NCBI RefSeq assembly: GCF_014805685.1
Contig: NC_060884.1
Coordinates: 15,830,856-15,894,855, forward strand
Direction of reading: 5' to 3'
Length of the DNA stretch: 64,000 bases
Origin: Silurus meridionalis
Taxonomy: Eukaryota > Chordata > Actinopteri > Siluriformes > Siluridae
Shown here: piece by piece, positions 52,536 through 64,000 of the stretch
Layout of the letters: the number at the start of each line of letters is the position of its first letter
Numbering within the stretch: position 1 is the first letter of the stretch
Notes under the pieces: generated by a model
The model's input: only the letters and a program-made list of their open reading frames with translations
Database searches by the model: none
Told to the model about the DNA's origin: nothing
Program-made: the position numbers and the translations under genes

Positions 52536-52954
52536 GGGTTAAATCTATAAAGGCCATGAATTCCTCTTTCTCTATGTTTCTTCACTTTTTCCCTTTTGCT
52601 GCTGCTACTCTACCTCCTTAATTTGGTACATTTCAGAACCTCCTTAATGATGGTTGTCACTAAAGAATATACCCCAGGCATCTTTCTGTGAAATACTGTG
52701 GATGTTGAACCAGGTGCAGGTCCCGTGCAGCTCCTCAGATGTTTTGGCTTGTTGTTCTGCTTTGAGTTGGGGGAATGCTCACACCAATAAATCCTATTTT
52801 ATGCAATCTTTTGGACTGGATCTGAGTTTCCTCCTTAGAGGACTCGTCAGACAAGTCTTTAATGTCATCAAGTGAGTCTTCTTTATCTAGGAGGGCTGGA
52901 ATTACATCCACAAATCCAGAATGACATTATAGCATAAAATCTAGGTCAGGGGTG

Positions 52955-53130
52955 TCCAATCTTTTCCACAAAGGGTAGGTGCAGGTTTTAATTACAACCA
53001 AGCCAGACCAGATTCCACTTGCTTAGATCTTCATTTTTAATGGAATATCAGGTGTGGCCCTTGTTTGTTTGGAATGAAAACTTGCACCCACACTTGCCCT
53101 TTGTGGAAAAAATTGGACACACCTGGTCTA
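52955..53130. mobile_element. Palindromic MITE inside the piggyBac-like relic
   Basis: The two halves are near-complementary: CAGGGGTGTCCAATCTTTTC CACAAAGGG at the left, CCCTTTGTGGAAAAAATTGG ACACACCTG at the right. No coding content. It matches a common fish palindromic repeat, probably hAT-related. Confidence 0.8.
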
Positions 53131-53700
53131 GGTCATCAAGTTATTTGATTATAGTTTGAATCAGGACTAAGAATTGCCTCATCTTCCTCTTCCTGTTCTC
53201 CATGTAGAATTTCTACAACCATTTTAGCCATTATTCTAGAATGAATGGAAGGATTTGAGATAATCAAAAACAAATTAATTAAGGAACACCTGAAATACTG
53301 GTTGAGGATATAAATTTCTTGCAAAGATATTGAGAAGAAAAAAATTAAAAACTCATTCACTTTATACGTGTTGTGCATCAGTGGGTTAAACTCCTTGTAG
53401 TGCTTTGTAATGTAGACAGTTAAAGGATTTACACATTTTGTTCTGAGCCAAAAACAAGCTCCTAGAGTATTGGGGGAAAAAAAAACGTTCCAAAAAAGTT
53501 GGGACACTGTGTAAAATGTAAATAAAAACAGAATGCAATAATTAGCTAATCTCATTAATCCATATTCTATCCACAATAAAACAAAAAAAACCCCATCAAA
53601 TGTTTCTGTCCTTTTATCTATCTGCTCTCCTATAGGTGTAAAGTATAGGAGTAGTGTGAGTGCAAGAATTGTGATAACACGAGACACAAGAAGAGAGAGA

Positions 53701-53703
<3 letters not shown>

Positions 53704-53762
<59 letters not shown>
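53704..53762. repeat. (GT)n microsatellite
   Basis: About 58 bp GT. Confidence 0.95.
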
Positions 53763-53764
<2 letters not shown>

Positions 53765-55221
53765 GTGTGCGAATGTGTGTGGGGTTGTTGAAGGGGCCAC
53801 CAACCCTAAAGGCAAATCCAATTTGTTGGTGAGCATTGTGGCGTTGTGGTGCTGTGTGTGTTAGTTAATGAGGCGCGTATGTGGGCTCTTACTCATCCTG
53901 CCAGCACTAGCCGATCTCCTTCTGATTGCTATAATGAAATGGTCAGAGGATTATTAACCAAACGTGTTGCACGCACACGGGGAAACATACTGTTTCGCAC
54001 ACTCTAAAAGAAACAAAAGGATTGCACCCTCAGGTTGTCACTGAGCCATTTAACCCATTTGTCTGCTATTTGTTGAGAGAGAGAAAGAGAAAGACAGAAA
54101 GAAAGAGATATCAATGCCAAAACACCGTCTGCCCACACTGACCTGCCACAAAGTGTGTGGCCTCGAGCCACTGTGGTGTATGACTTTCATTAAACTCAGA
54201 TGGAAAGAGAGACAAAGAAAGGGATGGAGCAAAATAAGACCAAAGGAAAGCTATCTATACTGACAGTCCAATAGGTCAATTGGAAACACATTTATTCGTG
54301 TTCCAATGTAGATTTGTGTAGAAAACAATGCACTGGTGAATGCTTCTTTTAGCCTAAGCCCAATGATTCATTCTCATTGGCAAATACAAATGTGCAATCA
54401 TGCCATCTCTACTTGACTAAAGCAACCCAGACACACAGAACATACACTAGACACAAAACATGCTTCAGATCTTTAACAGAAATACTTCAATCCTCTGTCA
54501 CAAACCATCTAATTAGACATTATTATTTTTGCACAGCGAAGAAGGTGGGTTTTCGTTCCACAATTAATGCTATTGCTATGCAAACAAGTGTTAAGCCAAA
54601 AAAGAACCAAAAAGTTTTTTTTTTGCACAAGCACTTATAAGAGGATCTTATTAACAGCCGAATACTGTTGTGTGGGCACTCTGGCCTGATGCAGGCATTT
54701 TTCCACCAAATTATCTCCTATAATGAGCAGGCCGTGTAATTAAACCTTTGATTAGGAGTCTTTCTTAAGCACCTTATAGGAAATTAACTTCAATCCATTC
54801 TCAGTGGCAGCTTGTAGGTGGAGATACGCTGTTGTTCGACTGCTCCAGCCTCACCTTTTAATGTTAAAGCGACCTGATTCGATTTTCTGGACACTGAATG
54901 TTGTGGTTATAGAGTGCACACTAACACTAAAACACGATAAGAGGAATAAACATAAGTCCTGTATATATAAAGGTCCTCTAAAAAAAAATTGTTATAAAAA
55001 AAGTGTATAAAATGAAATTTTTGTTTATATTATTTCTCAAAAAAATTATTATACATATTTATACTATGTGTCATCAGCATCAAATGTACAAAGGTGTGAA
55101 GAAAGAAGAGAAAGAGGTTTACATGTATCTAGATTTAGAAAGAGCATAACAATCCCAGAATAGCTGAAAAGAAGCATTATAGACTTAAGAAAACATCATA
55201 ATGGACTTAATATTATATAAC
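53763..55221. other. Intergenic, nothing recognised
   Basis: No supported feature. Confidence 0.4.
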
Positions 55222-55440
55222 TTTCTTTCGGCTTCTCCCATTAAGGGTCGCCACAGCGGATCATCCGCATGTTTGATTTGGCACGTTTTTTTTACGCTGG
55301 ATGCCCTTCCTAACACAACCCTTCCTATTTTTCTGGGCTTGGGACAAGAGTGGCTGGGGTTGGTTCCCTGACCGGGGATTGAACCGGGGCCGCAGCATTG
55401 AGAGCGCCGCATCCTAACCAGTAGACCACCAGGGACCCTG
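55222..55440 (-). mobile_element. tRNA-Glu-derived SINE with RTE-LINE-like ends
   Basis: The minus strand begins at about 55436 with a recognisable tRNA-Glu (CTC) head: CCCTGGTGGTCTACTGGTTA (box A), GGCGCTCTCAATGCTGCGGC with the CTC anticodon kept, and GGTTCAATCCCCGGTCAGGG (box B). Then a body of about 100 bp, ending GATCCGCTGTGGCGACCCTT AATGGGAGAAGCCGAAAG. The last part matches the RTE LINE 3' end, and the body (CCAGCGTAAAAAAAACGTGC CAAATCAAACATGCGGAT) matches the LINE 5' end near 59735-59790. It is flanked by ACTTAATATTATATA (55204-55218) and the same word after the element (55441-55455), which looks like a target-site duplication. Confidence 0.85.
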
Positions 55441-55544
55441 GACTTAATATTATATATGATATAAAATGAAAATTATAATTATTTTAACGAAAGACAGTGA
55501 CTGTTACACGGCTTGTATCTTAACAGTAGCCTACCAAGAAAGTC

Positions 55545-56020
55545 ATTGTTCACTGTCTTCCTCCTTCCTTTCACAACAATTTCTCTCTGGAGTTTATCTT
55601 TTGGCATCGTCGTGCGTTTAAAAATCACCATCAGTGAAGCTTTTCTCCCGATGCCGTGCAGCTCAGAACACAGGTGAAGTGTGTTTTTTCATGCCCGGTT
55701 GTTTTCAGCGTGACGAATGATTCGCATTTCCTGTTGACAGTCCGAGTGAGCGGCAGGTCAAACGTCAGAGGAACCTCATCCATATTTATGATGTGCTGCG
55801 GCCCGATTCAGTGGGAGCGCATCTGATTTAATATAAAGAATTTCACTGTTCGCCAATTTCATTGGTCTAATGTTATGGGGCTCAGTTTTTTGGCGTAAAG
55901 TTTGTGAAACCGGGAAAAACCCAGGAAAAAATCCATAAATTAGCCGCTTCATTGTTTAAGCCGCGGGGTTCAAAGCATGGGAAAAAAGTAGCGGCTTATA
56001 GTCCGGAAAATACGGTATAT
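55545..56020 (-). mobile_element. Pogo/Tigger-type transposase relic
   Basis: The minus strand reads PQHIINMDEVPLTFDLPLTR around 55740-55800, the first catalytic Asp motif of pogo/Tigger transposases (NMDETPL), followed by TVNRKCESF and TGHEK-like sequence. Its 5' end near 56018 is TACCGTATTTTCCGGACTAT AAGCCGCTAC, a common fish terminal repeat. The 3' end is missing and the frame is broken. Confidence 0.7.
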
Positions 56021-56086
56021 ATATATATAATATATATAAATATTAATAAAATCCATACATCTGAAAAGAGGTTATTAGAAACATAC

Positions 56087-56985
56087 CAGTGGTGGGCCGT
56101 CAGGGCCAGCAAAGCCTTCTCTGCTGGCCTAAACACTATCAGAAGCAATGACCTACATTTACAACATAAATTTTAATATTTGTTTCATGCAATTGTATTC
56201 ATTTATTTCCAACAGTCTATTCTCTTCATTTCATAGCGTTTCTTTTGGCTGCACTGCTCCCAGTACGTGTGGATGTTAATTTTTTTTTTCCCAATCTGAT
56301 ATTAGCCTCTATGAATTTAGTCTGTTTCTTTAACCAATCAGATTTCATATTCACCTCACAGGGCAGCTAGCTGGCTCTGACTAGTTGGTCAGGGAAACTG
56401 GTACAGCCATGTTTGACTGGCAAAAATCTGTAGAGCTCTGCACACATTAATACATCTGAGTTAGACTTTTTTTTCTGCCTACAGAGGAAGAGAAATTTAT
56501 TTGGTCTCTGACATACTTAAAAATACATTTTCCAGAAATGCTAGACATTGTGAGGAGAGGTCGGCCAACCCCGAAGCTAGCTAGCTTGTCTCAGCCCAGG
56601 AAAGGGTTTGTTCACCACTTCCAGACCAGTGAATATGAGCAGTACCACTGGCTTACAGCCTCTGAGGAGCGGTGTAAATGATGAGTCAGCATCTCTGGTG
56701 AATAGGTTGTATTTTATTTACATTTTTATGTTTTTGTCATGTTATTTGAAAAATATTGATTCTGAACTGCTCCAGATGATGTAGGTGCACAGTTGCGGTG
56801 GTAGTGTAGAGGTTTGGGGATTGCTTTTGTAAAATGGTATTTACCCTCCATATGTGAAATGCCTCTCTCTCTTTAATGCCATTGGTTTGTTGCATTTTTA
56901 TATAGTATTGCTGGGTTCTTTAATTAAAACGTGTTGGGAAAGTCCTCACTGAAGGCCCAGGTACCAAGTGCACAGCCCACCACTG
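56087..56985. mobile_element. Non-autonomous hAT element, complete, with 8-bp duplication
   Basis: The ends CAGTGGTGGGCCGTCAGGGC and (complement) CAGTGGTGGGCTGTGCACTT are inverted repeats starting CAGTGGTGGGC. Flanks AAACATAC (56079-56086) and AAATATAC (56986-56993) match in seven of eight bases, as expected for hAT target duplications. The 899-bp interior carries no transposase. Confidence 0.82.
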
Positions 56986-56993
56986 AAATATAC

Positions 56994-57299
56994 AATATAT
57001 AACATTATGTGATTATACTGTATATTATGTATCATTATATGATTATTTTTTTATATATTAAATGATGATCATAAAAAAACATTCTAACAGTGTCCACTAC
57101 AAATGCCATTACAAACCATCTGCTGTAATCCATTTAAACCATTACCAAACAGTTTCAATGTTCAATGTTTCAATTTTTATGTAGTGTGTTTGTGCGCATT
57201 ATAATCCTCAAACCATTAAAACCACTGTGGAAACTTATTGGAATCTAAATTAATAATAAAGTCCTAATATCCCTATTTGTTCCAGTGGATAGCAATATG
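56994..57299. other. Intergenic, nothing recognised
   Basis: AT-rich. Confidence 0.4.
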
Positions 57300-59790
57300 T
57301 GATTTAAGTTTTGCCAACAGAGGTCTTCTTCTTCTTCCTCTTCTGCCTCCTTCAAACCAACTACTTGCATGTCTTCCCTTACCACACCCATAAACCGCCT
57401 CCTTGGCCTTCCTCTTTTCCTCCACCCTGGTGGCTCCATCCTCATCATTCTTCTACAGATATACCTCATGTCCCTACTCTGCACATGTCCAAACCATCTC
57501 AATCTAGCCTTCCTCACTTTATCTCCAAATCCTACATGCGCGGTCCCTTTAATAAACTCATTTCCAATCCTGTCTATCCTCGTTATTCCCAATGAAAATC
57601 TCAGCATCTTTAACTCTGCCACCTCCAGCTCCACCTTCTGTCTTTTAGTCAATAACACTGTCTCTCAACCATACAACATCACAAGTCACAAGTCTTCACC
57701 ACAGTCCTATAAATATTTCCTTTCACTCTTGCAGATACTTCCCTAGATCCGCAAACAAACAATGCAACTCCTTCTGACCTTCTCTATCAACATTCTCAAA
57801 GCAAATATTGCATCTGTAATTCTCTGCCTCTGCATGAAACCATACTGTGGCTCACAAATGGTCACCTCTTCCCTCAGCCTGGCTTCCACTACTCTTTCCA
57901 ATAACTTTATTCCACTGTAGTTACTGCAGATCTGCACATCTCCCTTATTCTTAAAAATTGGTACAACCCACTCCTCCATTCCTCAGGCATCCTCTCACCC
58001 TCCATAATCTTGTTAAACACTCTTGTTAAAAACTTCACTGCCATCTCTCTAAACATCTCCATGTTTCTACTGGTATGTCATCTGGGCCAACCGACTTTCC
58101 ACTCTTCATCCTCTTAATCGCTGCTCTCACTTCCTCCTTACTAATCCTATCCACTTCCTGCTTCACCATCTCCACACCATCCAACCTTCTCTCTCTCATT
58201 TTCTTCATTCATCAGCTGCTCAAAATAGTTTCTCCACCTTCTCAACACACTCCCCTCACTATTTAACACATTTCCATTTCCATCCTTTATTGCTCATCAT
58301 ATTGCTCATAGGACATCCTTTCCAGCTCGGTTCCTCTCCTGGCCATCGGTACAAATCCTTTTCTCCTTCCTTAGTGTCCAACTTCTCTTACCACTTGTCA
58401 TATGCCTTTTCCTTGGCTTTTGCCACCTCCCTCTTTCCTTGCTGCTGCATCTCCTTTTACTCCTGCCTATTTTTCTCATCTCTCTGCCGATCTCAGTTCT
58501 GTTTTGCCAACCTTTTTCTTCTTATGCAGTCCATCTTTCCACCTCATTCCACCACCACGTCTCTTTATCTTCCTTTCTCTTTCCCAGATGTCAATCCTAG
58601 TACCTTTTTAGCTGTTTCCCTTATCACTTCTGCAGTAGTTGCCTAAACATCCAGCACCTTTTTACCACCACCGAGCCCCTGTCTGACCTCTTCCCTGAAC
58701 CTCACACTACAATCCTCCTCCTTCAGTTTCTACCATTTTAGTCTTCTTTTAGTCCTCACTCTCCTCCTCTTCGTCTTCACCTCCAAGCCATAAAATAAGT
58801 ATTTACCACTGCCATTTTCATCCTTTTTGCAAAATCTACCACCATCTGCCCTTCCACATTCCTCTACTTGAAGCCATCACCTCCTTTGCCCCAATCACCA
58901 ATTGTTCTTTCCTAGGTACACTCTCCACCACTTCATCCAACTCACTCCAGAATTTTTCCTTCTCCTTTGTCCCATAGCCCACTTGTGTAGCATTCAATTA
59001 AATTAAATACAATTCATTTTTATTTGTATAGCGCTTTTAACAATGAACATTGTGGAGGATTGTGAGGATGGATTTGGACTGTAGTTAATTTCAACAGTCT
59101 GCTACATTGACTCAGGACTACGGTTTGCTTCTTATCACCATTACTGTACCCCACAACATAGTATATCTGCAATAAATGGACATTAAGTGCAACCCAGACA
59201 AGGATGGGTTCCCTCTTGAGTCTGTTTCCTCTCAAGGTTTTGCCATCTCAGGGAGTTTTTCCTTGCCACAGTCGCCACCGGCTTGCTCATCAGGGACAAA
59301 CTTACTTATAAAGAACATATTCCTTTTTTTTCACCACATTATTTGTATAGCATTGTCTCAAAGCAGTACTGTACTCTTCCTTCAGGATCACCCCAACACC
59401 ATTTCTCTTTCGATCCACACTATGATAGAACAGTTTAAACCCCATCCAATGTTCCTGGCCTTACTCCCTTTCCACTTGGTCTTCTGAACACACAACATAT
59501 CTACCTTTCTCCTATCCATCATATCAGTTACCTCTCTCCCATTACCAGTCAGAGTACCAACATTTAAAGTACCAACCCCTTCTCCTTTCCCTGCCATATC
59601 TGTAGACGTCTTCCTCCTCTCCTTCTCCTCCTTTAGACAACAGTAGCCAAATTTCCACCTGCACCCTGTTGGCTAACAACACCTGTGGCGGTCATTGGTA
59701 ACCCGGGCCTCAACCAATCCGGTATGAAATTCTCGTTTATGATCCGCATGTTTGATTTGACACGTTTTTACGCTGGGTAACCTTTCACTA
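57300..59790 (-). mobile_element. RTE-type LINE, degenerate, carrying a second LINE piece
   Basis: On the minus strand, from 59790 down: a 5' part (CCCAGCGTAAAAACGTGTCA AATCAAACATGCGG); the endonuclease start GTLNVGTLTGNGREVTDMMD then RRKVDMLCVQKTKWKGSKAR (59570-59440); RT remnants VVPIFKNKGDVQICSNYSGI and ERVVEARLREEV (57980-57880); and the C-terminal region GITRIDRIGNEFIKGTAHVG, KARLRWFGHVQSRDMRY and RKRGRPRRRFMGVVREDM (57600-57340), ending in a (GAA)n-like tail at 57323. This order is diagnostic of the RTE clade. Many frameshifts. An unrelated LINE fragment interrupts it at 59005-59375. The 57-kb copy lacks the last part of the 3' UTR seen at 22703. Confidence 0.82.
59005..59375. mobile_element. 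L2-type LINE piece with inverted body, inside the RTE LINE
   Basis: The left edge is the inverted LINE tail (TTTATTTGTATAGCGCTTTT AACAATG). Next comes a body in + orientation matching 24190-24470. The right edge is again inverted (TAGCATTGTCTCAAAGCAG). The tail is thus split by an oppositely oriented body segment. Confidence 0.65.
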
Positions 59791-61329
59791 AGAGTGCACT
59801 GGCTTTTGCAACCCTAATGGCTGGGTTTTTGCCAAAAGTGGTCTATTGGTCATTGATGGTATCCATAAATCATAACATGCTACTAATAGAAGTCAACAAA
59901 TCACCAGTAGAGACCCACTAAGACCATTACAGTTTCCATTCAAATCAATATAATTTACATTATATCTATTAAAACAATTAAACAGTTTTTTTTTAAAAGA
60001 ATTTTTTGAGATAGGATACTTGTTAAGATATGTATATTTTTTGTCTTAAGCAGCGTATACACAAAATTTAAGCTTAACATCACTTGTGATGAGACTATAG
60101 CCAACTACATACACTGTGTGACAGATAAACATGGAAATCTTACTGATGTTTAGACTTGATGATCACTAAGAAGATGAATGACTCTGTGACAGGTCATAAT
60201 TTATTTAGACAAAATATCTACAAGCAACTGATACTGCTGCACCACAGAGGTTGTCCACGAGTAAGGACTCAACACTGATCTAACCCACCATGAAGCCAAG
60301 TCGAGGCTGAGACAGTTGTGCTTTGCAAAATACATCTTGGACAATAGCACAGCTGGATATTAGAGCCTCGTCACACTGCTCATGACTGTTCTCCAGGTGC
60401 ATATCTTTGTTTTTTGAGGCAAACGGGAAAGCCATAATAATTATGTTACATGTTGGACAAAAGGGCACTTCTTTAGTTTGTGGGCACAAGGAAAGAAGCT
60501 CTATTGCTCTATGGGGGCCTGCAGGAATAGAACATGCGTACACATTACACATTAGACAGCAAAAATATATGCTCTCAACTGTACCTCATGATGCATGGAC
60601 ACTTGCCTAGCTGACGTATACTGAGCCTTTGAGAATGAGGGATTTGGTGGTGTAGGAAACAAATAGCTATAGATAACAGTTGATATCTTAATCTGGATCC
60701 CATATGTAGGAACACCTCTACAGCATAGAGCAGCATATAGACTGAGGGGCAATCAATGCTAAGAAGTGATCTGCAGGTGAGTAAAACAAATTCTCTATAA
60801 AAACATTTTTTAACAATAATTATATAGCATTAAAAAAATGTGTGCACCAAAATAATTAGCACCTATAAAATGAAAATTCTTGAATAAAAAATATCTATCA
60901 TCATTCATTTGCTCTCACTGCAGACTGTGGTAAATGAAATGTCACACACATACAACTGTCATACATTTTTAGAGGAAAAACACCATCACTCTGGAAACAT
61001 TGAAATCCTGAAAATGGATGTCTATGCAAACAAATGTAAGGTTTTATGGTGTTTAAAATGAAACAGTGAACAGGTTACTTTTACCAGACACCCAACACCA
61101 ACAGAAGTTGAGGGTCCTGTTGAACGGCTCACAGGTGCAGCATGGTGTAGCAGGGAATAAAACTCAAGATGGTCTGATCAGACGTCCAGCAAGTTAAGCA
61201 CTCTGCTACAGTACTACTTCCACTTAAATATCAATTAATTTAGCATTGTTCTCTGTAAAAAAAAATTATACCCACTTAGTATTTGAACTAATAATAATAA
61301 TCTTATTACAGTTAAAACTGAAAAATGCC
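59791..61329. other. Intergenic, nothing recognised
   Basis: Unique AT-rich sequence, no supported coding region. Confidence 0.4.
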
Positions 61330-64000
61330 AGATAAACAAACACAACAAAGTTCTAAAGTTTGGTCTATTAAACATTAGATCACTTGCACCCAAAGCACTG
61401 ATTGTAAATTAGAGATGATCACAGAGAATAATCTCGATGCACTCTGTCTCACTGAGACCTGGATTAAACCAGGTGATTATATGGGTCTAAACGAGTCGAC
61501 ACCATCAGGATATGTTTATAAGCATGAGCCCCATCAGACTGGTCGTGGGGGAGGTGTAGGAACCATTTATAGTGCCTCTCTTAATGTTAGTCAGAGATTA
61601 GGATTCAGCTTTAAATCATTTGAAGTGCTCATCCTTAAAATTGTACTTTCAGACATACATAGAAAACTCGCTTTGGTCACCGTTTACAGACCCCAGGGCC
61701 CTATGCTGATTTTCTTCAAGAGTTTGCTTGTTTTCTTTTAGACCTCTTGATCGATTTTGATAAAGTGCTGCTTGTAGGAGATTTTAATATTCATGTAGAT
61801 GATGTAAACGATGCTCTAGGATTATCATTTGTCGACTTATTAAACTCTTTTGGGGTTAAACAAAACGTCACCAGACCAACTCATCGCTTTAACCACATAT
61901 TAGACTTAATAATATCCCATGGCGCAGACGTCAATGATATAGATATTTTACCTCAGAGTGATGACATCACAGACAATTTTCTCATACTGTACACACTACC
62001 GGTAGAGCAGATTAGCAGTGTTGCACCACGCTATCGACCTGGTAGGACTATTGTTCCGACCACTAAGCACAGATTCATAAATAACCTGCCTGATTTATCT
62101 CAATTTCACACTAAACCATAACTACTAATAATCTTGATGAGATAACTAAGAACATAGACCTTATCCTCACTAGCACATTAGACACCGTTGCCCCATCCGG
62201 TTAAAAAGGTTAGAGAACAAGCACCTGCACCTTGGTATAATAGTCATACACATGCCCTCAAGAGAACAGCCCGTAATCTGGAGAAAATGGAGGAAAACTA
62301 AATTGGAGGTATTTAGAATTGTGTATAAAGACAGTATGCTCAGCTACAGACAGGCGCTAAAAGCTGCTAGAGCTGAACACCTGAGCAAACTTATAGAAAA
62401 CAACAAAACAATCCCAGGTTCCTTTTCAGTACAGTAGCTAAACTAACTACAAATCAGGGCTCTGAAAATTGTGTTCCATCACAGTTTAGTAGTGAGGACT
62501 TTATGATTTTCTTCACTGAAAAATAGATAACATTAGAAAAACAATTGTGGCAGTTCAACCTCTGAGCATCTCCTGAGACAGTGTTACCTTCAACTCCACA
62601 ACTCCACTGTTTTACATGTATAGGACAGGAAGAGCTGTATAATGTTATTGCCAAAGCTAAATCGACAACATGTCAGTTAGATCCAATTCCTACTAAATTA
62701 CTGAAGGAAGTGTTATATACAACTGGTGAGCCTCTTCTAAATATTATTAACTCCTCACTATCATTAGGTCATGTCCCTAAATCCCTCAAGCTAGCAGTTA
62801 TTAAGCCCCTCATTAAAAACCTAATCTGGATCCAAACACGCTATCGAATTATAGACCAATTTCAAATCTGCCATTTATGTCTAAGATTTTAGAAAATATT
62901 GTCGCTGCCCAGTTATGTTCCCACTTGCAAGAGAACAATATCTTTGAGGAGTTTCAGTCAGGTTTTAGGCCCCATCATAGCACAGAAACTGCTCTAGTTA
63001 AAATCACTAATGACCTGTTTTTAGCTTCAGACCAAGGCTTCATCTCGCTGTTAGCTTTACTAGATCTTAGTGCTGCGTTCGACACTATAGATCATGATCT
63101 TCTCCTAAATCGCTTACAGAATTACATTGGCATTCAGGGACAGGCATTAAGCTGGTTTAAATCCTACCTGTCTGATCGTTACCATTTCGTAGATTTAAAT
63201 GGAGAGCTATCCAGGCTAATGCTAGTGAACTATGGCGTGCCACAAGGTTCAGTTCTACGACCCCTGCTCTTCACAATATACATGCTTCCCTTAGGAAATA
63301 TTATTAGAAGGCATGGAATTAGCTTCCATTGTTATGCTGATGAAACCAGGCGATTTAGCTCAATTAACCCGGATAACTGAGTGTGTTAAGGAACTTTCTA
63401 CTTTCTACTTTTAAATTCTGATAAGACAGAGATTTTGCTCATCGGCCCAAAAACTAGTATACAGAAGCACCAGCATCTCAACCTGCATTTAGACGGATGC
63501 TCTGTAACCACTAGTTCAACAGTAAAAGCCCTGGGAGTTATTTTAGACAGCAACTTATCTTTTAAAAATCATATCAACCAAGTTACAAAAACAGCCTTCT
63601 TTCACCTTAGAAATATTTCTAAGCTAAGAAATATGTTGTCTATATCCGATGCAGAGAAGCTCGTCCATGCGTTTATGACCTCCAGAATAGACTACTGTAA
63701 TGCGTTACTAGGTGGATGTCCTGCGTCTTAATAAACAAGCTTCAGTTAGTTCAGAATGCGGCAGCCAGAATTCTCACAAGGTCAAGAAAATATGATCACA
63801 TAACCCCGATCTTATCGTCCCTACATTGGCTTCCGGTTAAGTTTCGAATAGACTACAAACTACTGCTACTCACTTATAAAGCACTAAATGGATTGGCTCC
63901 CATGTATCTCTCCAGTCTTCTAACATGCTACAATCCGTCACATTCCCTGAGATCTCAAAACTCTGGGCTTCTAGTAGTTCCTAAAATAGCAAAGTCTACT
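61330..64000 (+). mobile_element. L2-type (Jockey group) LINE, degenerate, runs off window
   Basis: The + strand shows an apurinic endonuclease domain (KFGLLNIRSLAPKALIVN, stop, ALCLTETWIKPGDYMGLNE, GGGVGTIY, LVTVYRPQG, LLVGDFNIHVDD) at 61350-62110. A reverse transcriptase follows at 62590-63380 (LDPIPTKLLKEV, EEFQSGFRPHHSTETALVKI, LLALLDLSAAFDTIDHDLL, VNYGVPQGSVLRPLLFTIYM) and the C-terminal part to the edge (ALGVILDSNLSFKNHI, HWLPVKFRIDYKLLLLTYKA). Stops after IVN and near 61740, a frameshift near 62870, and others make it inactive. The RT catalytic box reads YADE (63333-63344) instead of YADD. Confidence 0.85.

Larger units (their letters stand above)
52050..53250 (-). mobile_element. PiggyBac-like transposase relic, interrupted
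   Basis: The minus strand starts MAKMVVEILHGEQEEEDEAI (53240 downward), an acidic N-terminus; after a MITE insertion it continues DVIPALLDKEDSLDDIKDLS and DESSKEETQ. The far end reads KPPKLREKYSSEFVNMTMVS and KKRPVVLLSSIHNDKAV, like the piggyBac region around LLSTIH. The central catalytic part is lost or scrambled. PiggyBac is the best fit by overall pattern, but no catalytic Asp can be confirmed. Confidence 0.5.

Noticed and set aside
53136..53687. 183-codon minus-strand open frame.
   Set aside because: Only its last 31 residues, the acidic stretch starting MAKMVV, fit a transposase N-terminus; the rest is hydrophobic AT-rich sequence without support.
55365..55436. A tRNA-Glu gene on the minus strand.
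   Set aside because: The tRNA-like part is the head of a SINE: it is fused to a SINE body, and a second copy lies at 52480-52535.

Overview
The window is vertebrate nuclear DNA, almost certainly from a ray-finned fish. Evidence: GT-AG introns, very dense dinucleotide microsatellites, many Tc1/mariner copies, and L2-type, RTE, DIRS, Ty3/gypsy, piggyBac, hAT and pogo relics typical of teleosts. The repeat mix would suit an otophysan such as a catfish, but that is only a guess.

Region 1 (about 1.6-17.7 kb, + strand) is the 3' half of one gene, r3hdm2. Fourteen coding exons join in one uninterrupted frame (2238 nt, 745 codons plus stop). They encode the serine-rich, proline/glutamine-rich and conserved C-terminal parts; the R3H and SUZ domains must lie upstream of the window. 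Its introns hold pogo-type, hAT, Tc1 and mariner relics. A long 3' UTR with large CT repeats ends near an AATAAA at 17708.

Region 2 (about 18-28.7 kb) carries three larger Tc1-group elements, one of them a DD37E element with nested outer and inner inverted repeats. Between them lie three exon-like pieces of a stac3-like gene (second half: SH3 region and C-terminus). The pieces carry two GAG-to-TAG changes, a one-base deletion, a lost splice acceptor and a missing exon, so I call it a decayed stac3 copy. R3HDM2 and STAC3 are adjacent in the same orientation in human, so this is a syntenic relic.

Region 3 (about 28.7-64 kb) has no gene I can support. It holds long microsatellites, two hairpin foldbacks, a Ty3/gypsy fragment split by an antisense L2-type LINE, a DIRS fragment, a piggyBac-like relic carrying a tRNA-Glu SINE and a palindromic MITE, a complete non-autonomous hAT element, a pogo/Tigger relic, a minus-strand RTE LINE containing a rearranged second LINE piece, and a degenerate L2-type LINE running off the right edge. 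The remaining unique sequence may include conserved noncoding elements, which cannot be tested here.

I see no wholly new biological system. The best leads are the dead stac3 copy next to r3hdm2, the mirror-image compound microsatellites around a Tc1 foldback, and the SINE that shares both ends with the local RTE LINE.
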